In this document: positions 50,719-58,837 of the stretch, piece after piece | Numbering within the stretch: the first letter of the stretch is position 1 | Layout of the letters: the number at the start of each line of letters is the position of its first letter | From: Deltaproteobacteria bacterium Ga0077539 | GTDB taxonomy: Bacteria; Myxococcota_A; Polyangia; Polyangiales; Ga0077539 | Reading direction: 5' to 3' | Length of the DNA: 64,000 nt | NCBI GenBank assembly: GCA_001465015.1 | Contig: LNEO01000342.1 | Span: forward strand, 1 to 64,000 | The notes under the pieces: model-generated | What the model was told of the DNA's origin: nothing | Database searches by the model: none | What the model saw: the letters and a program-made list of their open reading frames with translations, nothing else | Translations under genes and position numbers: made by a program

Positions 50719-51606
50719 CTACGATACAACCTCGCTCGGGTCGGGCGTCACGGCGAGGGCGCGCGCCAGGTTGGCGTGCGCTGCGGCTTCGAGCGCCGCG
50801 CGAAGCGGCTCGCGCTGGTAGATCGGCTGTCGTGCGGCGAACTTCGCGAGCACCGCGCGGCGGCCCATCGCGTACGCCTCGGCGTCGACCCAGTGAAATT
50901 CCTCGCGGATCTGCTGCTCGTACTCGGCGAACCGACGCTCGTCTGCGCCCAGGATGGACAGGTCGATGTCGAGCATCACGCGCTCGTCGTCGGTGCGCGC
51001 GTTGTGGTCCTTGGTGGCGATGATCATCGCGCACACGCGCTCGACGCGCCGAGGGTCGGCCCCGTCGATGGCGGTCAGCATCGCGCGCGACTCCTCTGCG
51101 CTCTTCTGCTCGTTGTCCGACCGCGTGGTGTCATAGAGCAGGTCGTGCAGAAACAGCGCGAGCTCGACCTCGTCGCGCTCGTCCATCGCGTCCGAGAGCC
51201 GCGGGTCATCGAGCCAGCGCAGACACTCTGCGAGGTGTTGCAACGAGTGGTAGCGCCGGTGCGGCTCGCTCCAGGCCGCTCCGACGCGCTCGCACAAGGC
51301 TCGCACCGCAGCCCTCGAGGCAAACGAGTCTTCTTCTCGCGCAGCTACGGCGCAGAAGCGCCGAAGCGTCTCGATCAGCCGATCGCGAACGAAGACGAAG
51401 CCCGGCAGGGGCGCGCCCTCGTCGAGCGAGATCGTCGTGTTCCAGCGAAACCTGAGCTCCCACTCGTCGCACAGCTCGAAGTGCGCACAGTGGCCGCAGA
51501 GCATCTGCGTGTATCCAGGCGGCGCCTGTTCGCTGTCACCCTCGCCTGCGTCCGTCGATCCGCAGCGCGGACAGAAGACGACCTTCACCTGCTTGCTCTG
51601 GGACAT
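50719..51606 (-). CDS. HD-domain phosphohydrolase (COG4339-like) with N-terminal zinc ribbon
   Basis: The product is 295 residues. An N-terminal ribbon (CPRCGSTDAGEG...MLCGHCAHFELC) contains CxxC pairs. The second domain (about 80-285) has the HD arrangement of COG4339: RRYHSLQHLAECLRWL, ELALFLHDLLYDTTRSDNEQKSAEE with the HD pair, IATKDHNAR and LDIDLSILGADERRFAEYEQQIREEFHWVD, ending GRRAVLAKFAARQPIYQ. The family is predicted to be a metal-dependent phosphohydrolase acting on nucleotides or small phosphates. No phosphodiesterase extension (HD-GYP) is present. The zinc-ribbon fusion is unusual for the family. It is divergent from the hypothetical gene at 51739. Confidence 0.82.
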   Translation of the reverse strand: MSQSKQVKVVFCPRCGSTDAGEGDSEQAPPGYTQMLCGHCAHFELCDEWELRFRWNTTISLDEGAPLPGFVFVRDRLIETLRRFCAVAAREEDSFASRAAVRALCERVGAAWSEPHRRYHSLQHLAECLRWLDDPRLSDAMDERDEVELALFLHDLLYDTTRSDNEQKSAEESRAMLTAIDGADPRRVERVCAMIIATKDHNARTDDERVMLDIDLSILGADERRFAEYEQQIREEFHWVDAEAYAMGRRAVLAKFAARQPIYQREPLRAALEAAAHANLARALAVTPDPSEVVS

Positions 51607-51738
51607 CGATGCCGCTGCGATGGTAGCGCGCCTCAGCGCTCGGCGAGCCCGGCGGCGACCGTCGCGAGGCGCTCAGCGCGACGCATCGAATTCGGATACT
51701 GTTCATGGCGGCGCAATCAGCCATTGTGAGAGGTGTCG

Positions 51739-52536
51739 ATGCTCGACGCGGATGGTGAGTACATCGCGCATGCCCTTCGATTGCTCGCGCCTGACACCGA
51801 GCACGAAGAGGAGGTCAAGGCTCTCGCCGCCAGCGCGAAGGACGGCCGAGACCTCTGGGAGAGCCTCGCGGCGAGAGACATCGTTCCCGACTCGTGGATC
51901 GCCGACGGGAGGCGAGATTTCCTCCCGGCCTCCAGCGTCGCGGGCAAGCGTTGGTTGGTCGACAACGAGTCGGTCATGGCGGCCGCGTGCGAGCCGGTGC
52001 CGCTGGCCGTGAGCGACGCCGCGACGCTGGCGCTCGACGCGCGTGGCGTGACGACGGCCGAGGCCCTCGCGCGCGAGATCGTCGCGGGGCTCGCGTTCTG
52101 GCGCGTCCCTCAACCCGTGCGAATTCGCTGGTGGATCGTCGAAGAGTCCGACGCTTCAACGAAGGACGAATACGGTCGTCCTCTGGGGCGACCGATGGTC
52201 GGGATCACCCCGATGGCACCGTTGCGCCGGGCCTACTATTCTCTCGCCGTCGCCGAGCAGCCTCGATCGCGTCGCGCGCCGCAGATTCGGCGAGAGCTCG
52301 TCTCCCGACAAACGATGCTGTCTCGCTGTCGATGGCAGCTCGCCGTGGCGCTCGCCGAGGACCTCGAGGCGTCCTGGCAGTGGCAGATCGCCAGCGAAGA
52401 TGGGTGGCGATACAACAAGGTCCCGTTCTCGCAGTTGAGCTGTCCGTTCTGGGCGATCCTCGCGTTGTGGAAGACCGGCTACGTGCTCGTGGATCTCACC
52501 GCCGACGCGATCTATCTGGGCGCGAGGCGCCGTTGA
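51739..52536 (+). CDS. Hypothetical cytoplasmic protein
   Basis: The product is 265 residues from ATG 51739 with gagagg just upstream; a GTG two codons earlier is possible. No signal peptide or membrane helix. The N-terminal part is acidic (DTEHEEEVKALAASAKDGRDLWESLAARDIVPDSWI), the centre is hydrophobic and aromatic (GLAFWRVPQPVRIRWWIVEESD) and the C-terminus contains DGWRYNKVPFSQLSCPFWAILALWKTGYVLVDLT. I do not recognise a domain. It could be a toxin-immunity or STAND-type accessory protein, but nothing specific supports this. The isolated position does not help. Confidence 0.5.
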   Translation: MLDADGEYIAHALRLLAPDTEHEEEVKALAASAKDGRDLWESLAARDIVPDSWIADGRRDFLPASSVAGKRWLVDNESVMAAACEPVPLAVSDAATLALDARGVTTAEALAREIVAGLAFWRVPQPVRIRWWIVEESDASTKDEYGRPLGRPMVGITPMAPLRRAYYSLAVAEQPRSRRAPQIRRELVSRQTMLSRCRWQLAVALAEDLEASWQWQIASEDGWRYNKVPFSQLSCPFWAILALWKTGYVLVDLTADAIYLGARRR

Positions 52537-52700
52537 GCGCTCCTGCGACGCCTCGACCGGGCCGCGTTTGCGCGGACTCCTGGCGCTTTTCGCAGCGCAA
52601 GTCGGCACTCCCACAAACCGGGAAATCCTGACTCTTGCACGAGAGCCCTTCCCCAAACGGCCACTTCCAGGTACCAGCGGCAGCACCGGAGAAACAGACG

Positions 52701-52982
52701 ATGAACAAGGGAATCAGGTTTTTGGCGGTCGCGCTCGTTGCTGGATTGATCGGCGGCCTCGTGCACTGCAACAACTCGAGCAACAACTCGGGCAACTCAG
52801 GGTCGTCGGGCAGCGAGCAGGTCGCGGTCGAGGATTCGGGCGTGATGGCAGAGGAAGACGTTCAGGCTGCCCCCGCCGTGACCGAGCCGGTCGACTCGGG
52901 CGTTCCGCCGGAGGATACCGGCGTTCCGCCGCAGGACACCGGCGTTGCCCCGGCGGACACCGGCGTTCGTCGCCGCCGCTAG
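52701..52982 (+). CDS. Short lipoprotein with DTGV linker repeats
   Basis: The product is 93 residues from ATG 52701. The signal peptide is MNKGIRFLAVALVAGLIGGLVHC, with lipobox LVHC, followed by a Ser/Asn run. The rest is a linker only: SGSEQVAVEDSGV... ending in four PxDTGV repeats and a basic RRRR tail. No folded domain is visible, so this is either a small surface lipoprotein or the truncated front of a larger gene. A stop codon follows directly, and then the 80-bp tandem repeat begins. Confidence 0.55.
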   Translation: MNKGIRFLAVALVAGLIGGLVHCNNSSNNSGNSGSSGSEQVAVEDSGVMAEEDVQAAPAVTEPVDSGVPPEDTGVPPQDTGVAPADTGVRRRR

Positions 52983-52983
52983 A

Positions 52984-53151
52984 GCGGAGCCTAAGGTTGG
53001 AAGAAGACACGCCACGAGTTCACTCGGGCGCGTGTCGCCAACCGAAGGCGAAGCCGAGTTAGCGCGGAGCCTGAGGTTGGAAGAAGACACGCCACGAGTT
53101 CAATCGGGCGCGTGTCGCCAACCGAAGGCGAAGCCAAGTTAGCGCGGAGCC
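52984..53151. repeat. 80-bp tandem direct repeat with hairpin potential
   Basis: Two copies (52984-53063 and 53064-53143) and 8 bp of a third (53144-53151) share an exact period of 80 bp. They differ at only three or four positions (for example taagg/tgagg, cactc/caatc and gccga/gccaa). Each copy contains ggttgg...gacacg and the reverse complement cgtgtc...ccaacc, allowing a stem of 6+6 bp with an internal loop. It starts two bases after the stop of the short DTGV lipoprotein. It could act as a transcription terminator or be a mobile-repeat type element. Confidence 0.8.
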
Positions 53152-53290
53152 GCGCATCGCGCGGACAACCGTGGGGGGCAATCACGCGCATGCTGCGCAG
53201 GCGAAGGCGCTCGAAGAGCGACGCATCGCCCGTGCAACCAACGCGACGATCATCGCGCTCACCGCCGTGGTAAGCGACGATGGGTCCACC

Positions 53291-54658
53291 ATGCTCGTGT
53301 CCAAATTGCTGCGCGCGACACGGCTGAGCGAAGACACACACTGTCGACGCTGCGGAGCGCGCATAGAACGCGGCGACGCCGTGCTCGTGCAGCGCACCGT
53401 GACCCCGTACGCGCTCGATCCCCGCGGGGTCTCGCGCGCGTTCCACCCTCGGTGCGCGGTGGACGTCGCCCCGCTCGTGGCCCGGACCGCGCTGCAACAA
53501 GCCAAAGCACCAGACGCTCCCGACGATCGCGATTCGCTCGTGGCCCTCGCGACAGAGAGACTCACCGCGAGACGCCCAGACAGCGCAGCGGAGCCCGCGG
53601 TCGAACCCCCGCGAGACCCGCTGGGCCGGCCGCGTTGCTGGGTCCTCTTCTTGTGCTCGCCGCCTGATCCTTCGCCGCAATCACCGGACGCGCCGCTGTA
53701 CGACGCCGAGCACGCGCTGGTCGACGCGACGCTGCGATCGTCCGTTCGCGAGTACGTCCTTCGCGTGCACGAGCGCACCCGCGACACCGAGCGTGACCCG
53801 GCGCAACCAACGGTGGCCGGCCTCTTCTGGCACCGAACCGACGTGAAGGTGTCCCATCAACACCGCAGGAAGCTCGTTCAGTGGCGCGCCCTCGAGCTGA
53901 CCGCGCCCGCGTTGGTCGTCGTGGGGCCGGGCGCAGACGACCCTGCGGTGCGTGACCCGATCGTTCGCGCGCTGCGCACGCTGCTCGAAGGCGCTGGGTT
54001 CGAAGGGGACGACGCTCCGGTCGTGGCGGGGACCCGGGTCACGACCGCGCTGCTCGACGAGCTCTCGCTCGCGCTCGACAGCCGCGTCACGGCTGCGAAG
54101 AACGACGGTCGCGCGTCGCGCGTCGAGCGCTCGCTCGCCCTGCTCGACCAGATCCTCGCGGACGAACGAACCGACGCGCTCGAGTCCGCGCTGAAGAACC
54201 TGGCGGGGCATCACTCGACCGCGACGGACGCCGATCGCCGTCGCATCGCGCTGTCGATGCTGCGCGCCGCGACGACGCCCAAGACCGCTGCCATGGTGGT
54301 GAAGCAGCTCGCCCAGATCACCTTTCCGTTCGCAGAGCTGCCGAGGGAACAGCTCGCGCCCGTCGCCACGCAGCTGCTGGAGTCGCGCGGGCGGGTGCCC
54401 TCAGCGCTGGGACAGCTGCTGCGCCTGTCGCGGCTCGGCTACGGAGACGAGCGAGCGCTCGTCGACGTGCTGCTGTCTTTCACCACGAGCCCGCTTGGCG
54501 AGAAGGCCTTCGCCGCATCGTATGCGCTCGAGACGCACGGCGGAGCCTCGGCGCTGCAGGCGCTGCGCGAGGCGATCGATCGCGAGTCCGACCCCGCGCG
54601 TGCGGCGAAGCTGACGGCCCTCCTCGAGCGCTGCGAGCGAGCGCCCGCCCGAGGATGA
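53291..54658 (+). CDS. Hypothetical protein with zinc-finger-like N-terminus and helical repeats
   Basis: The product is 455 residues if ATG 53291 is the start; a GTG at 53171 would add 40 residues of poor composition. An N-terminal motif CRRCGARIERGDAVLVQ (about 17-35) continues to AFHPRCAVDVAPL, making a C2HC-like zinc-binding module resembling PARP/PadR-type fingers. A middle alpha/beta segment (WVLFLCSPPDPSPQSPDAPLYDAEHALVDATLR...PALVVVGPGADDPAVRDPIVRALRTLLEGAGF) suggests a Rossmann-like core. The C-terminal 150 residues look like HEAT repeats (FAASYALETHGGASALQALREAIDRE). No family name can be given. It converges on the gene at 54676. Confidence 0.5.
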   Translation: MLVSKLLRATRLSEDTHCRRCGARIERGDAVLVQRTVTPYALDPRGVSRAFHPRCAVDVAPLVARTALQQAKAPDAPDDRDSLVALATERLTARRPDSAAEPAVEPPRDPLGRPRCWVLFLCSPPDPSPQSPDAPLYDAEHALVDATLRSSVREYVLRVHERTRDTERDPAQPTVAGLFWHRTDVKVSHQHRRKLVQWRALELTAPALVVVGPGADDPAVRDPIVRALRTLLEGAGFEGDDAPVVAGTRVTTALLDELSLALDSRVTAAKNDGRASRVERSLALLDQILADERTDALESALKNLAGHHSTATDADRRRIALSMLRAATTPKTAAMVVKQLAQITFPFAELPREQLAPVATQLLESRGRVPSALGQLLRLSRLGYGDERALVDVLLSFTTSPLGEKAFAASYALETHGGASALQALREAIDRESDPARAAKLTALLERCERAPARG

Positions 54659-54675
54659 GCGAGGCGCGGGCTGCT

Positions 54676-56466
54676 TCACTGCGATCGAGGGGCTGTCGTG
54701 AGCGACTGCAGAAGATCGTCGCGCCGATCGCCGCCCCACTGCCGCGGCGCTGGAGCGTGCGCGCGAACGAGCTCGACCGTGCTCTCTTGCAGCGCAGGAT
54801 TCGCCGTGAGCAACGCCGCGAGCGCCGCGCCCACGGCGTTCGTCGAGTTGTTGAGCTGAGCATCGCTGCCGTCGAGCAGCATCCACACGAGCACCGTCGC
54901 GGCGTCCGCGGGATCGAGCACCCGCACGAGCATCCACGCGATCGCCTCGTACACGCGGCACGGCATCGTGGGCGCCTTGTCGTCGAGCCGCGCGAGAGAC
55001 TCGAGGGCCTCCTTCGGTGAGAGCGGCCCGAGCCATGAGTCGATCTTCGTCGCGAGCGGCGGGATCGACGGGTCCGCGCAGTGCGCGAGCAGCGCCCGAA
55101 ACAGCGCTCGCTCTGCGTCGAGCTCTCCCGGCGGGCCGCTCGCCTCGCCGTGCCACAACGAGCCCTTGCTCATCCGTCGCTCGTAGAGGCCGTGCAACCA
55201 ACTGAAGCCGAACGGAAGCCAGATTCGCTCGGCATCGCACTGCTCGACGAGCTTTCGGACCGCGTCGACCGTGATCGGCTGGATGAGCGCGTCGCTGTAC
55301 GCGCCCATCCCTGTTCCACCACGGAGGAAGGGCGCGAGCGCGCTCTGGTCTCCGTCGTTGCACTCGCCATAGAGCGCCGAGCGAACGAAGTTGGCCCCGA
55401 GCGAACCATCCCCCGCGCTCACCGTGAAGCTCGCGGAGACCTGCGTGTCTTTGTTCCAGTAGCTCACGCGTCCGAGCGAGAAGACCACGCCGAACGGCGC
55501 CCCGGCGCGGCCGTATCGAGTGAGCTTGGGCGCGTAGAAGTTCCGCACCGGCTGCTCCTTGGGCGCGAGCTTGCGCGACACCACCTCCCCATCCGCGAGC
55601 GACAAGAGCGCCTCTCGATGCAGCGGAACGAACCACGGAGCGCCGCCGACGACGATCAGCTCGCCGACGCTGTGATGCTGTCGATCGCTGATTTCCCAGC
55701 GATCGAGCACGGTACCGCCCTCGTCGCAGCGGATCACGGTCGAGTCCGAGATCTGCGAGACCCACGCGCTGCCGTCGCGTTCGGGCATCGTCACGCCAGG
55801 CATCACCCAACGCTCGACCCGCCCGTTGAAGGCGACGTGCATCCCGAACACCGATGCGATCCCTGGCTCGACCAGCAGCAACGTCGCGCGCTCTTCGCTC
55901 AGCGAGAGCTGCAGCGGCCCGCCCCCGCCCACTTGCAGAATCAGCTCGACCTCGCGAACAAACGCCTCACCCTCCAGCCTCCCGATCAAGAGCCTCCCCA
56001 TCAGCTCGTGTTCGAGCAGCACGGCCACCCGATCGCCAGCGCACGCCAAGGTCTGCCACACCCGAGCGCGACCCGCGTCGTCGCGACCGAGTCGCTCGAC
56101 CGCGACCGCGGCGCCCATCGGAGGCAGCGGAAAGCGCCGCACCGACTTCGCGATCGGATCCTCCACGAGGATCGCGCCCCGGTCTACGCGCAGCAGAGAG
56201 ACCCCACTTCCCTGCAATTTTGCTGCTCGATGCGCGAATCGATCCAGCGCCTGTCGCTTCATGTCAGGCACGCTCAACAGGCTGACTTGATCCCAGAGGT
56301 CGTCCCAAACGGCGACCGTGTGATCGTCAGCGCTCACCGAGAACGCCCCGGCGTCAGAGCCCATCACCTTGCGCTCGGTCTTCACTTTGTTCGGCAAGGT
56401 CAGCCGCGTCGCGCCCCAACCATCGACCACGAACAAGTGCCGCCCGTCGCGCGTGCTTCCGTGCAT
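54676..56466 (-). CDS. Large cytoplasmic protein with WD-like propeller and helical C-terminus
   Basis: The product is 596 residues, no signal peptide. The N-terminal 380 residues have repeated four-strand blades (GRHLFVVDGWGATRLTLP, AFSVSADDHTVAVWDDLWDQVSLLSV, VSLLRVDRGAILVEDPIAKSVRRFPL). HTVAVWDD is reminiscent of WD40 repeats. The C-terminal 200 residues are helical (ALFRALLAHCADPSIPPLATKIDSWLGPLSPKEALESLARLDD). I know of no named family. Convergent with the gene at 53291 (17 nt apart) and divergent from the MYXO-CTERM protein at 56610. Confidence 0.55.
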   Translation of the reverse strand: MHGSTRDGRHLFVVDGWGATRLTLPNKVKTERKVMGSDAGAFSVSADDHTVAVWDDLWDQVSLLSVPDMKRQALDRFAHRAAKLQGSGVSLLRVDRGAILVEDPIAKSVRRFPLPPMGAAVAVERLGRDDAGRARVWQTLACAGDRVAVLLEHELMGRLLIGRLEGEAFVREVELILQVGGGGPLQLSLSEERATLLLVEPGIASVFGMHVAFNGRVERWVMPGVTMPERDGSAWVSQISDSTVIRCDEGGTVLDRWEISDRQHHSVGELIVVGGAPWFVPLHREALLSLADGEVVSRKLAPKEQPVRNFYAPKLTRYGRAGAPFGVVFSLGRVSYWNKDTQVSASFTVSAGDGSLGANFVRSALYGECNDGDQSALAPFLRGGTGMGAYSDALIQPITVDAVRKLVEQCDAERIWLPFGFSWLHGLYERRMSKGSLWHGEASGPPGELDAERALFRALLAHCADPSIPPLATKIDSWLGPLSPKEALESLARLDDKAPTMPCRVYEAIAWMLVRVLDPADAATVLVWMLLDGSDAQLNNSTNAVGAALAALLTANPALQESTVELVRAHAPAPRQWGGDRRDDLLQSLTTAPRSQ

Positions 56467-56609
56467 GCGCGGAGTGTCCGTTCATCACGCGCCGAAGGCA
56501 ACGAACGCGAACGCAAGTGAGGCAGCGACGGTTTGGAGCCCGACGAACAAAAGGGCTTTCGCGCGATGAGCCGTTGACGATGGCGTCCAGCCTGCGCTGC
56601 AATAACAAA

Positions 56610-58820
56610 ATGAGGACCCGTTTTGCGTTGTCTGGGCTGTGCCTCTCGCTCTTGGGCTGCGCTGCCGACGGGACAGACTTCGCCGCGGAGGGCATCGCGA
56701 TCCCCGGTCGGTGGACACCCCCCGCGCGCACGATGACGCTGTCCAATCCGCAGTTCGTGCCCGTCGTGAACGCGCCGCTCGTCACGGGCACCTGCACCTC
56801 CACGTGCCCGCGAAACCCCTGGGGAACATGCAGGGACTCTGCGTGCACTGGCCAGCTCGCCGGCACGCTCGAGGTTCAGCGATACATCCTCGGTCGATGG
56901 AGCTTCGCGCGGCCCGGAGGCGACTTCTCCTGTCGGCGCAACAGCAATCCCAACGCGTGCGAGTACCTCTCGGTCCACGCGATCGGCCGCGCGATCGACG
57001 TGATGATCCCGTTGTCCGGCGGAAGCGCGGACAACACCCTGGGAGACCAGATCGCCAACTGGCTCATCGAAAACGCCGAGTACGTCGGCATCCAACGCGT
57101 GATCTGGGACGGAAGGTACTGGAGCGGAAACCGCGTCAACGACCACTTCCGGGACATCGAGTCGAACGCCTCGCAGCACATCGACCACATCCATGTGGAG
57201 CTCAGCGTCGACGCCGCCGCTCGTCGCACTCGGTTCTTCACGATGGGCGCGCCGCCGATGACGTGTCCCATCGTGTGCTACGGCCACGCCGCGGTTCGCG
57301 CGGACTGCACGTTCACCGACTGCGCTGCGCTGGGACAAGTGTGCGTCCCCGACCCGCCGCGATGCGCGCCGACCGAGGCGCCTGCGTCTGTTCGCAACGC
57401 GAGCGCGACCATCCCCGCGGCGACGCCCATCGGAGGACTCTCGCGCTATCAGCCGGTCGCGCCCACGCGCATCTTCGACACGCGCATGCCCGCGACGTCC
57501 GCGCAGCTGCAGCGCTCGGACGGGGCGACGAGCGGCCCGCTCACTGCTATGCGCACGGGGACCTTCAGCGCGTTTCCAGGGCTTCCTGCGGGCGCGACGG
57601 GCGTGTGGCTCAACGTCGCCGCCGTTCCGCAGACCCAGCCGGGCTTCATCTCGGTGTACCCCGCGGGCAGCAGCACCAACTCGTCGACGGTCAACTACGC
57701 GCCTCCGCCAGCGCGTTCCAACGCGACCGCGATCGCGCTCGGAGCGGCAAACGGCGTCACATTTCGCGCGTCCTCGACGACCGACGTGATCACAGACCTC
57801 ACGGGCGCGTTCGCTCCGATGGGAATGGGGCTGCGCACCGTCACGCCCACCCGCGTGATCGACACGCGCGGGGGCAGCCCCATCGCCGCGGCTGGCCGGC
57901 TGACGGTCAACGTTCGCGCCCCCGCCGATGCGCGCGCCGTCGTGGCCAGCGTCGCTGTGCTCCCGAGAGGAGTTCCTGGCTTCGTGACGGCCTTCCCCTG
58001 CAGCGGCGCGGCGCCTCCGACCTCCAACATCAACCACGACGCGACCAACGTCGTGGCCAACACGATCATCTCGCCCATCAGCGACGGCAACCTGTGCTTC
58101 ATCTCCAACGCCGAGGTCGACCTCATCGTCGACATCACGGGTTATCTCGTGAACAACGGCGAACTCTCGCTGCAGCTCGTCAGTCCGCTTCGCATGCTCG
58201 ACACGCGAGACATGACCTCGCTCTACCGCGGTCGAGCGGGCGCAGGACAGATCCTCGAGATCCCCATCGCCACGATCCCGCGACTGCCCGCGGACGCGAG
58301 GGCGGCGCTCGTCAACATCACCTCTGTCGACGCGGCGGCCAACGGCTTCGTCACTGCATTTCCGTGCGGAAACCCCACGCCCAACAGCTCGAGCATGAAC
58401 TACTCGGTCGGGGTCGTAGGAGGTTCTGCCGCGGTCTCGTCTCTCGGCGGAGGACGGCTCTGCCTGTACGCCCACACGCGCACGCACCTGATCGTCGACC
58501 TGCTAGGCGTCTGGGTTCCCACGCCCGGATCGACGCCGACCGACGGGCCGCCGACACCTCCAGACACTCCCGAAGAGATGCTCCCCGTCGATCCAGACGC
58601 CGGCACGGACGGGGGAGCCGCACCCGCGGACGCGAGCGCTCCGCCCGCAGACGCGTCAGCGATGATCGACGCTGCTCGTGACGCTGGCAGCGCGACGCCT
58701 CCCGCTGTCACGGGCTGCGGCTGCCGCGCCGCAGGAGCGCCCGCCTCGCAGCGCACCCTCGCGCTCGCAGCACTCGCGCTCGCGATCGTGACCACCGCGC
58801 GTCGGCGCGCGAAGCGCTGA
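56610..58820 (+). CDS. Lipoprotein with VanY/ARB-07466-like peptidase domain, DTR repeats and MYXO-CTERM tail
   Basis: The product is about 736 residues. Start taken at ATG 56610 because it gives a compact lipoprotein signal (MRTRFALSGLCLSLLGC); another ATG lies 10 codons upstream. Residues about 100-200 hold H123-AIGRAID130-VMIP and HIDH193-IH195-VELS, the metal-site pattern of VanY-like D,D-carboxypeptidase/ARB-07466 folds. The long middle (about 260-640) contains repeats with PTRxxDTR (PTRIFDTR, PTRVIDTR, RMLDTRD), a motif of surface beta-domains. The C-terminus has an Asp/Pro linker, TGCGCRAAG, one hydrophobic helix and RRRAKR, a MYXO-CTERM sorting signal. Lipid and C-terminal anchoring together are unusual. 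Activity on peptidoglycan is an inference. Confidence 0.75.
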   Translation: MRTRFALSGLCLSLLGCAADGTDFAAEGIAIPGRWTPPARTMTLSNPQFVPVVNAPLVTGTCTSTCPRNPWGTCRDSACTGQLAGTLEVQRYILGRWSFARPGGDFSCRRNSNPNACEYLSVHAIGRAIDVMIPLSGGSADNTLGDQIANWLIENAEYVGIQRVIWDGRYWSGNRVNDHFRDIESNASQHIDHIHVELSVDAAARRTRFFTMGAPPMTCPIVCYGHAAVRADCTFTDCAALGQVCVPDPPRCAPTEAPASVRNASATIPAATPIGGLSRYQPVAPTRIFDTRMPATSAQLQRSDGATSGPLTAMRTGTFSAFPGLPAGATGVWLNVAAVPQTQPGFISVYPAGSSTNSSTVNYAPPPARSNATAIALGAANGVTFRASSTTDVITDLTGAFAPMGMGLRTVTPTRVIDTRGGSPIAAAGRLTVNVRAPADARAVVASVAVLPRGVPGFVTAFPCSGAAPPTSNINHDATNVVANTIISPISDGNLCFISNAEVDLIVDITGYLVNNGELSLQLVSPLRMLDTRDMTSLYRGRAGAGQILEIPIATIPRLPADARAALVNITSVDAAANGFVTAFPCGNPTPNSSSMNYSVGVVGGSAAVSSLGGGRLCLYAHTRTHLIVDLLGVWVPTPGSTPTDGPPTPPDTPEEMLPVDPDAGTDGGAAPADASAPPADASAMIDAARDAGSATPPAVTGCGCRAAGAPASQRTLALAALALAIVTTARRRAKR

Positions 58821-58837
58821 GCGAAGCGCGCGTCGCG

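Noticed and set aside
52701-52982. Reading the short DTGV lipoprotein as the front of a larger gene through the 80-bp repeat
   Set aside because: A stop codon ends it right before the repeat, and no continuing lipoprotein domain appears in another frame up to 53290.
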